DNA of 64,000 bases from an uncultured Dorea sp. (GTDB taxonomy: Bacteria > Bacillota > Clostridia > Lachnospirales > Lachnospiraceae). A model generated the notes under the pieces. It made no database searches, had not been told where the DNA came from, and worked only from the letters and a program-made list of their open reading frames with translations. The stretch covers positions 1-64,000 of the forward strand of contig UQRE01000003.1 of the NCBI GenBank assembly GCA_900543415.1, in the 5' to 3' direction. Shown in pieces: positions 57,443 through 64,000 of the stretch (position 1 is the first letter of the stretch; each line of letters begins with the position of its first letter). A program made the position numbers and the translations under genes.

Positions 57443-58819
57443 ATGTATAAAATTAATTTTACACAACCGGTACACGTTCACTTTATAGGAATCGGCGGTA
57501 TCAGCATGAGCGGTCTTGCAGAGATTTTATTAAAAGAAGGCTTTACAGTCTCAGGTTCAGACAACAAGGAGTCTGCGCTCACCGATCAGCTGGAGAAAGC
57601 CGGCGCCAAAGTTTTTTATAAACAACAAGCTTCTAATATTATAGATGGAATTGATGTTGTCGTTTATACTGCTGCCATCCACGAGGACAATGAAGAATAC
57701 CGCGCCGCGCTGGACAGAGGACTTCCTATGTTAAGCCGCGCGGAATTATTAGGTCAGTTAATGACAAACTATCAGATTCCGATCGCTGTTTCCGGAACTC
57801 ACGGAAAAACCACAACTACATCAATGTTATCTCACATTTTATTAAGCGCTGATCTTGATCCTACCATTTCTGTGGGCGGAATCTTAAAGGCGATCGGCGG
57901 AAATATCCGCGTGGGAAATTCAGAAGTATTTCTGACAGAAGCATGTGAATACACGAATAGTTTTCTCCACTTTTTTCCTAAGATCAGTGTGATTCTCAAC
58001 ATTGATGAAGATCACCTCGACTTTTTCAAAGATCTCGATGATATCCGCAGATCTTTCCGCAAGTTTGCAGAGCTTCTTCCCGCAGACGGCACTCTGGTGA
58101 TCAACGGTGAAATTCCTGATTACGAAGAATTGACAGAAGGACTATCCTGCCATGTTGTTACTTACGGTCCGGATACTTCCTTTGATTACAGCGCAGTGAA
58201 CATCGCTCACGATGCATCCGGATGCGCTTCTTTCGATTTTGTAAAACACGGAGAATTTGTAGCCCGCATTTCCTTATCCGTCAACGGCGACCACAACGTA
58301 TCCAATGCGCTTTCCGCTCTCGCCGTTGCTGATGTTTTGAAGATTTCCGTTCAGGACGCCGGGGCAGGACTGAAAGATTTCCACGGCACAAACCGCCGTT
58401 TTGAATACAAGGGCGAATTTAACGGAGTGACTGTCATTGATGACTATGCCCACCATCCAACGGAGATCCACGCAAGCCTTGCTGCTGCAAAACACTATCC
58501 ACACCGTGAGATCTGGTGCATTTTCCAGCCTCACACCTATACGAGAACAAAGGCTTTATTCCCGGAATTTGTGGATGCATTAATGCAGACGGATCATGTG
58601 ATCTTAGCGGACATTTATGCCGCACGTGAGACAGACACCCTCGGTATCTCCTCGAGAGACCTCGCCGAGGCATTAAAAGAAAAAGGCGCTGACACTTATT
58701 ATTTCCCTTCTTTTGAAGATATTGAAAACTTCTGCAAAGAGAAGTGTCAAAAAGGGGACTTGTTGATAACTATGGGAGCTGGAGACGTTGTAAACATTGG
58801 GGAAACGCTTCTAAAATAA
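57443..58819 (+). CDS. murC: UDP-N-acetylmuramate--L-alanine ligase MurC
   Basis: Adds the first amino acid of the peptidoglycan stem. 458 residues with VHFIGIGGISMSGLAEILL (UDP-binding Rossmann), ATP loop GTHGKTTTTSML, EACEYTNSFLHF and VIDDYAHHPTEIHA, and C-terminal LITMGAGDV. AAAGGTGAC precedes ATG. First gene of a + strand run continuing to dnaC and prs. Confidence 0.97.
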   Translation: MYKINFTQPVHVHFIGIGGISMSGLAEILLKEGFTVSGSDNKESALTDQLEKAGAKVFYKQQASNIIDGIDVVVYTAAIHEDNEEYRAALDRGLPMLSRAELLGQLMTNYQIPIAVSGTHGKTTTTSMLSHILLSADLDPTISVGGILKAIGGNIRVGNSEVFLTEACEYTNSFLHFFPKISVILNIDEDHLDFFKDLDDIRRSFRKFAELLPADGTLVINGEIPDYEELTEGLSCHVVTYGPDTSFDYSAVNIAHDASGCASFDFVKHGEFVARISLSVNGDHNVSNALSALAVADVLKISVQDAGAGLKDFHGTNRRFEYKGEFNGVTVIDDYAHHPTEIHASLAAAKHYPHREIWCIFQPHTYTRTKALFPEFVDALMQTDHVILADIYAARETDTLGISSRDLAEALKEKGADTYYFPSFEDIENFCKEKCQKGDLLITMGAGDVVNIGETLLK

Positions 58820-58956
58820 AAGTTATCCACATTTTCCACAGGATTTTATCCACAAAAAACTTGATTTTTGGCTCAAAAATTTCTTTTTTGCCTGTCCAAC
58901 TAATGCTATAATGTCTCTACGAAATGAGAAATATTGGGGAAGGACCGGCAAAGGTT

Positions 58957-59937
58957 ATGAAGAAACTAACATTAACAAATTCAGCACAAAATAATACAAC
59001 CGTACTGGAAAATGAATTTATTGACCAGTATATGGTCAAAGCAAACGGAGAGTATGTGAAAGTATACCTTCTCCTTTTGCGCCATCAGAACGAATCTTCC
59101 ACACCGCTTGGCATCTCTCAGATTGCCGATATTTTAGAGGTGACAGAGAAAGATGTCATTCGTGCGCTAAATTATTGGAATAAACAGGGGCTTTTGGAAT
59201 ACGAGTCTGCAGAGACTGCTCCGGCCGCTTCACCTAAGCCGGCTCCGGCTGTTGTTTCAGAGCTTTCTTCCAAGGTTCCTGACATCCGGCAGTTTAAGAG
59301 CCGCAAGGAATTTAAGGAACTGTTATTTGTAGCAGAACAATATCTTGGTAAGACGTTATCTGTCACCGATATTGACACGATCACTTATTTCTATGAAACA
59401 TTGAAAATGTCTGTGGAATTGATCGAATATCTGATTGAATACTGCGTTGAAAACGGTCACAAAAGCATGCATTATATTCAAAAGGTTGCTCTTTCATGGC
59501 ACAAGCAGGATATAAAGACTGTCGATCAGGCAAAAACAAGCTCATTGCTTTATAATAAAAACTGTTATTCGATTTTAAACGCATACGGAATCAAAGGTCG
59601 TGCTCCGGCGGCTTCCGAGATTGCATACATTCGTAAGTGGAACGAAGAATACGCTTTCAGTTTGGATATTATTCTGGAAGCATGTAACCGGACAATGAAT
59701 GCAATTCATCAGCCAAGCTTCGACTATACGGATTCTATCTTAAAGAAATGGCACGCGCAAAATGTACGCCATCTCAAAGATATTGCCGCTCTCGACGCTT
59801 CTTTTACCCGCGAAAAAGAACTGAAGAAAAAACAGACTGTAAAGACGCCTGTTGTAAAAACCACAAATAAATTTAACAATTTTGAAAGTCGTTCCTACGA
59901 TATGAATGAATTGGAACGCAAATTAGTACAACAATAA
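58957..59937 (+). CDS. DnaD-domain replication initiation protein
   Basis: About 326 residues. The N-terminal part (about 15-75) is a winged helix with GEYVKVYLLLLRHQ and ISQIADILEVTEKDVIRALNYW; after an Ala/Pro linker come two DnaD C-terminal (DDBH2-like) modules, about 125-195 and 205-270, the second with the YIRKWNEEYAFSLDIILEAC motif. Its neighbour is dnaC, so it should help load helicase at the origin or restart sites. Start is uncertain: an upstream ATG at 58924 lies only a few bases after TATAAT (58907-58912) without a ribosome site; 58957 has AAAGG very close. Confidence 0.85.
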   Translation: MKKLTLTNSAQNNTTVLENEFIDQYMVKANGEYVKVYLLLLRHQNESSTPLGISQIADILEVTEKDVIRALNYWNKQGLLEYESAETAPAASPKPAPAVVSELSSKVPDIRQFKSRKEFKELLFVAEQYLGKTLSVTDIDTITYFYETLKMSVELIEYLIEYCVENGHKSMHYIQKVALSWHKQDIKTVDQAKTSSLLYNKNCYSILNAYGIKGRAPAASEIAYIRKWNEEYAFSLDIILEACNRTMNAIHQPSFDYTDSILKKWHAQNVRHLKDIAALDASFTREKELKKKQTVKTPVVKTTNKFNNFESRSYDMNELERKLVQQ

Positions 59938-59966
59938 CACTTGTAAACAGAGGAGAACTGCTTTTC

Positions 59967-60980
59967 ATGGCACTTTCGAATGCTCAGTACGATGAATTGA
60001 TGCGTACATACGAACAACGACAATTAGATAATGAACATGCGCTTCGTAAACGTTACGAAACTGCCCGTTCTATGATTCCTGAACTCTCCGCTTTGGATGA
60101 TGCCATATCATCAAGCAGTATCAAACAGGCCCGTCTCTTACTGGACGGACACGAAGATGCACTCAGCGAGCTCAAAAAGGAAATCTCGCGTCTTTCTGCA
60201 CAGAAGCAAGCTCTTCTTTGTTCTCACGGATTTCCGGAAAATTATCTGGAACTCCACTATCTCTGCCCGGACTGTAAAGACACGGGTTACATTGGTACGA
60301 ATAAATGCCACTGTTTCAAAAAAGCAATTGTGGATTTATTATATACACAGTCAAATTTGCAGGAAATTCTGGAAAAGGAAAACTTCTCTACGTTTTCTCT
60401 TGATTATTATTCCAGCAACCACAAAGATCCGCTTACCGGCCGATCTTCACTGGAAGCTATACAGACTGCCCTGCACATCTGCCATGAATTTGTAGATACA
60501 TTCTCTGAAGATTTCCGCAACATACTATTATACGGCGATACCGGTGTAGGAAAGACATTTCTCTCTCACTGCATTGCCAAGGAAGTCATGGACAGTTCTT
60601 ATTCTGTCATTTATTTCTCGGCTTCCCGGCTCTTTGATGTGCTCGCCAACAATGTGTTTGGAAAAAAGGATGAGGAAACAGACGATTCTCTGGATTATAT
60701 TTATAATTGTGATCTGCTCATTATTGATGACTTGGGAACTGAGCTTGCCAATACTTTTACTACATCACAGCTTTTTTCCTGTCTCAACGAGCGTATCCTT
60801 CGCCGGAAGTCGACCATTATCTCAACAAATCTGGCACTTGACGATATTAAAACTATTTATTCAGAACGTATCTTCTCACGGATCAGCAGCCACTATACTA
60901 TGCTCAGGCTCACCGGAGATGATATTCGCATCCAAAAAAAATTATTAAACTTGGGAGGTACAAATGATGTTACGCCGTAA
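59967..60980 (+). CDS. dnaC: Helicase loader DnaC/DnaI-like ATPase
   Basis: Loads the replicative helicase. 337 residues: N-terminal helicase-binding helices, a cysteine cluster CPDCKDTGYIGTNKCHC (about 94-110, probable zinc), and an AAA+ domain with GDTGVGKT (about 190-197), Walker B LLIIDDLGTE and sensor region STIISTNL. AGAGGAG upstream of ATG. The last 17 bases overlap prs. Confidence 0.93.
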   Translation: MALSNAQYDELMRTYEQRQLDNEHALRKRYETARSMIPELSALDDAISSSSIKQARLLLDGHEDALSELKKEISRLSAQKQALLCSHGFPENYLELHYLCPDCKDTGYIGTNKCHCFKKAIVDLLYTQSNLQEILEKENFSTFSLDYYSSNHKDPLTGRSSLEAIQTALHICHEFVDTFSEDFRNILLYGDTGVGKTFLSHCIAKEVMDSSYSVIYFSASRLFDVLANNVFGKKDEETDDSLDYIYNCDLLIIDDLGTELANTFTTSQLFSCLNERILRRKSTIISTNLALDDIKTIYSERIFSRISSHYTMLRLTGDDIRIQKKLLNLGGTNDVTP

Positions 60981-62154
60981 TGAACGTATTTTGGACAACA
61001 TACCGGTTGGGTCTCTGGGAATCATTGCCTTAGATGGCTGCACCGAGATGGGAAACAAGGTCAACGACTACATCGTAAAATGGCGCCATGAAGACGGACA
61101 TGCACACAAGGATGATGTTGTTTTCCATGGCTATGAAAGAGACAACTATTTGATTGAGGCTAATACTCCTCGTTTTGGTTCAGGGGAAGCCAAAGGTATT
61201 ATCAAAGAATCTGTAAGAGGTATGGATCTCTACTTAATGGTTGATGTATGTAATTACAGCCTCACCTACTCCCTTTCCGGAAAAACAAATCACATGTCAC
61301 CGGACGATCATTTTCAGAATCTGAAACGTATGATTGCCGCAATCGGTGGAAAAGGCCGACGCATTAATGTTATTATGCCTTTCCTGTATGAAAGCCGTCA
61401 GCACAAAAGAAGCAGCCGTGAATCTCTCGACTGCGCATTGGCTCTTCAGGAGCTTGTACGCATGGGTGTTGATAATATTATCACCTTTGACGCGCACGAC
61501 CCGCGTGTACAGAACGCAATCCCTCTGAGCGGATTTGAGACAGTTCGTCCGACTTATCAGTTTGTAAAAGGACTTCTTCGCACCTACAAAGATCTTCAGA
61601 TCGACAGCGACCACATGATGGTAATCAGCCCGGATGAAGGTGCTACTGCCCGTGCTGTTTATCTCGCCAACGTTCTGAATCTTGATATGGGAATGTTCTA
61701 TAAGAGACGTGATTATACACAGATTGTAAATGGACGCAACCCAATCGTTGCCCATGAATTTTTAGGCTCTTCCGTAGAAGGAAAAGACGTCATCATTTTA
61801 GACGATATGATCTCTTCCGGTGACAGTATTTTAGATGTTGCAAAGCAGTTAAAACAAAGAAAAGCAAAACGAATTTTTGCAGCTGCTACTTTCGGACTGT
61901 TCACCAACGGTCTTGCTAAATTCGATCAGGCATACGAGGAAGGTATGATTGATGGTATTCTTACAACAAACTTGATCTATCAGACACCGGAATTACTGGA
62001 AAGACCTTATTATATTAACTGTGATATGAGTAAATATATTGCATTAATGATCGATACTTTGAACCACGATGGTTCTATCAGCAGTATCTTATCGCCAAAT
62101 GAGCGTATCCAGAACATCGTAAGAAAATACAAAAACGGAGAGGAAGTCGTTTAG
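60964..62154 (+). CDS. prs: Ribose-phosphate pyrophosphokinase
   Basis: Makes PRPP for nucleotide, NAD, histidine and tryptophan synthesis. The 396-residue form is longer than the common 315-residue enzyme, which I recall as usual in Lachnospiraceae. FLYESRQHKRSSRESLDC matches the ATP flexible loop, FDAHDPRVQNAIP the catalytic region, and VIILDDMISSGDS the PRPP loop. GGGAGG precedes ATG. It ends with a 4-base overlap on the opposite gene and no terminator between. Confidence 0.95.
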   Translation: MMLRRNERILDNIPVGSLGIIALDGCTEMGNKVNDYIVKWRHEDGHAHKDDVVFHGYERDNYLIEANTPRFGSGEAKGIIKESVRGMDLYLMVDVCNYSLTYSLSGKTNHMSPDDHFQNLKRMIAAIGGKGRRINVIMPFLYESRQHKRSSRESLDCALALQELVRMGVDNIITFDAHDPRVQNAIPLSGFETVRPTYQFVKGLLRTYKDLQIDSDHMMVISPDEGATARAVYLANVLNLDMGMFYKRRDYTQIVNGRNPIVAHEFLGSSVEGKDVIILDDMISSGDSILDVAKQLKQRKAKRIFAAATFGLFTNGLAKFDQAYEEGMIDGILTTNLIYQTPELLERPYYINCDMSKYIALMIDTLNHDGSISSILSPNERIQNIVRKYKNGEEVV

Positions 62155-63707
62155 ACTTCCTCTTTCTTATATGGAATATGTAATTTTCTCAAAATAGCCT
62201 CTTCTCTCTTCTGACAAGTAAAGATCAATACTTGCTTTTTATTCCTTGCCAGCCATTTTAATGTGTTTTCCAAACGTACATCATCATAATAGGCAAAGGT
62301 ATCATCCAGAATAACCGGAAGCTCCTCTCTTCCTAATACATCTACCGCCGCCATACGGAGTGCAAAATAAATCTGCTCGATCGTTCCTCTGCTTAATTGA
62401 GAAACCGGTATCTTTCTCCCTTCACTGATAAGACTCATCTTAAGCTGGTCTTCAACTACAAGTCTATTATATTTCCCACCGGTAATTTCTCGTATAATAG
62501 AAGACACTTGATCATTTAATTCTTCTCCCATCTTACTTTCCAATTTCCGTGATAATTCTTCCAGCTTATTCGCGGCAAATTGTACAGAAGCACGTTCTTT
62601 TTCTATCCCTTTTACAGAATCATCCAATTCATCCAGCTCCGCAATCTGCTCCTGTAAATTAGAATACTCTATTTCACGATCCTTTAATTCTTCTTTTGTA
62701 TGTGCAAGCTCCCATTTCAATTTTTCAATAGATGCTTTTTCTTCCTCCGGCGTAATCTCTTCCAACAACTTTTCCGGCTCCGTCTTTTCCCGTTTCTTTC
62801 CCACTTTCATTCGATTCCAGACATAAATTCCGCAACTTAGAAACAATATAATTGCCACCAGATAATTCCACGGTTGATGAAGCAAGAACATTGGTAAAAT
62901 AATGATTAATGCAAATACCAATAATTCTAATGGGTGAATTCGCCATTTTTCCGGTCGAATCTCATCGATAACACCTTTATTTTCTGTTTCCCGCTCCGCC
63001 TTTTCTCTTTCCTGCTCTTGACGAACCGCAATCTCTTCCTCCAGACACCGCTGTTCCTCTCGCAGCTTATGTATGTCTCTCCATATATAGGAAGCCTCCT
63101 GCTCTTTATGCTCTCTCTGCCTCTGCTTCTTTTGAAGCGCTGCTTTTAACTGACGTTCCAGTTCTTTTCTTCGCTCCTTCAGCTGATTGAAGGCTCCCGT
63201 AAGATTCATATCTCCGCCTCCACCGGCATAATAATTTGTAGCAAAATCCCTTAACTCATCCGCCAGTGTGCGATCCGTCTCTATTTTTAATTGTCCGATA
63301 GACACCGTATTCTCATAAGAAGCTGCATTCACTCCATCGAGCAGTATTTCAAGATCTCCATTTTCCACAGATAGTTCTTCACCATCATCCTCACAGATTA
63401 ACTGAACTTTTTTTGAAACTTTATCAAAATCTCTGCGAATACAAAAATGTTTCCCTCCACTTTCAAATCTTAAGATTCCCGAATAATAATTGGGATTTTC
63501 CCACGGTTCATACCGTGTAAAAGTATCATTCGACGATGCTCTGCCGCGCTTTCTTTCCATGCCAAACAGCATGCACTTAATAAAAGTATGAATCGTTGAT
63601 TTCCCCGACTCATTTTCTCCATAAAACAGCTGAATCCCATCTGAGAGACGAATCTTTTTTTCTGTGAATTTTCCGAAATTTTTAATTACTAACTCTGCAA
63701 TCTGCAT
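62151..63707 (-). CDS. YhaN-like SMC/Rad50-type ATPase with membrane hairpin
   Basis: A 518-residue ATPase. N-terminal IKNFGKFTEKKI...GENESGKSTIHTFIKCMLFG carries the Walker A; C-terminal SRGTIEQIYFALRMAA is the ABC signature and PVILDDTFAYYDD the Walker B. The arms are coiled coils (about 165-245 and 315-395), but the place where Rad50 has a zinc hook holds two hydrophobic helices (about 258-295), so this protein is probably anchored in the membrane, as described for YhaN-like proteins. It adjoins the nuclease gene with one base between. Confidence 0.85.
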   Translation of the reverse strand: MQIAELVIKNFGKFTEKKIRLSDGIQLFYGENESGKSTIHTFIKCMLFGMERKRGRASSNDTFTRYEPWENPNYYSGILRFESGGKHFCIRRDFDKVSKKVQLICEDDGEELSVENGDLEILLDGVNAASYENTVSIGQLKIETDRTLADELRDFATNYYAGGGGDMNLTGAFNQLKERRKELERQLKAALQKKQRQREHKEQEASYIWRDIHKLREEQRCLEEEIAVRQEQEREKAERETENKGVIDEIRPEKWRIHPLELLVFALIIILPMFLLHQPWNYLVAIILFLSCGIYVWNRMKVGKKREKTEPEKLLEEITPEEEKASIEKLKWELAHTKEELKDREIEYSNLQEQIAELDELDDSVKGIEKERASVQFAANKLEELSRKLESKMGEELNDQVSSIIREITGGKYNRLVVEDQLKMSLISEGRKIPVSQLSRGTIEQIYFALRMAAVDVLGREELPVILDDTFAYYDDVRLENTLKWLARNKKQVLIFTCQKREEAILRKLHIPYKKEEV

Positions 63708-63708
63708 A

Positions 63709-64000
63709 CTAATCCCTTCTTGTCTCCATGAGCGCTTTTACTCCTTCGCACATAGCCCCATATTCTATACTCTCCCTATCATAGTCCTTTAACTCTTGAA
63801 TAAAATAACCTAAAATATTGTGAGCATTATTTGTCATAATTCGTTCAAAATCATATGCCGGTGCTGTCTCATCTGAAATTTCAATTATATTTCCGTAGAC
63901 ATCCATACCGGACAGGTCAAATCGGACTTCCGGATCTCGAAATCCTGTCAGGATTATTTTATACATATTTTGCTGTCCATTTTCCCGAATTACCCGATCG
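63709..64000 (-). CDS. C-terminus of a probable YhaO/SbcD-like DNA exonuclease (partial)
   Basis: The - strand frame stays open to the window edge (reads ...IRENGQQNMYKIILTGFRDPEVRFD...), so this is the last 96 residues of a longer protein. The sequence resembles the C-terminal cap of calcineurin-like phosphoesterase nucleases that pair with YhaN/SbcC-type ATPases. The catalytic phosphoesterase motifs lie outside the window, so the identification rests on tail sequence and position. Confidence 0.65.
   Translation of the reverse strand, partial: DRVIRENGQQNMYKIILTGFRDPEVRFDLSGMDVYGNIIEISDETAPAYDFERIMTNNAHNILGYFIQELKDYDRESIEYGAMCEGVKALMETRRD

Overview
This window looks like chromosomal DNA of a low-GC, spore-lineage Firmicute, most likely a gut Lachnospiraceae. 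Reasons: a complete V-type (not F-type) ATP synthase operon, a GlgC/GlgD glycogen pair, a roughly 396-residue PRPP synthetase, the short bacterial-type ProS behind a T-box, sporulation genes (yabP, yabQ, spoIIE, cotS-like, spoVG), and the Bacillus/Clostridium gene orders holB-ricT-trmN6-rsmI and tilS-hpt-ftsH. I cannot name the species from sequence alone. No IS element, integrase, prophage or CRISPR array was seen; the only decayed DNA is two remnants of Rpn/PD-(D/E)XK-like proteins.

Layout. 1-800: 3' end of an apparently structured + strand transcript, its terminator, and tRNA-Lys(CTT). 0.8-2.1 kb: a small membrane protein and an ATC-hydrolase-family protein. 2.1-10.6 kb (-): nine-gene V-ATPase operon (G/H-C-I-K-F-E-A-B-D). 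10.9-13.4 kb (+): trmB, an atypical thioredoxin, a secreted DUF1002 protein. 13.4-18.6 kb (-): glgB and a large TPR/coiled-coil/acidic protein ending in what looks like a degenerate CbxX/SpoVK-type AAA domain. 18.6-19.7 kb: a long intergenic region with a near-perfect promoter, many hairpins and a terminator, probably a large noncoding RNA. 19.7-27.8 kb: bioY under a BirA operator, an aconitase-family hydratase with a CdaR-type regulator, and an ADP-ribosylglycohydrolase/PfkB kinase/PnuC operon divergent from a GntR/HutC regulator, with two matching palindromes between them. 27.8-43.7 kb (-): a stand-alone sugar-ABC ATPase, the holB/ricT cluster, and tilS-hpt-ftsH-GH13-mtnN, then spoIIE. 43.7-50.5 kb (-): divIC-yabQ-yabP-rqcP-hup, a CotS-like protein, cca, proS with its T-box. 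50.5-54.4 kb (+): amidase, zinc-ribbon/VWA protein, pseudouridine synthase. 54.5-57.2 kb (-): spoVG, glgD, glgC. 57.4-62.2 kb (+): murC, dnaD-like, dnaC, prs. 62.1-64 kb (-): a YhaN-like ATPase and the C-terminus of its probable nuclease partner.

How the genes work together. Energy coupling (V-ATPase), glycogen storage and alpha-glucan use (glgB, glgC, glgD, GH13, MsmK-type ATPase), nucleotide and tRNA maintenance (prs, hpt, tilS, cca, trmB, proS, rluA-like), replication initiation (dnaD-like, dnaC, holB) and sporulation/division (spoIIE, divIC, yabPQ, spoVG, murC) make up most of the core. The accessory interest lies in the probable large RNA at about 18.7-19.5 kb, the pseudo-AAA acidic repeat protein next to it, the NAD/ADP-ribose-type salvage operon with its operator pair, and the CdaR/hydratase pair. 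Several starts were moved from the longest reading frame to a codon with a Shine-Dalgarno sequence; at least three of these are TTG.
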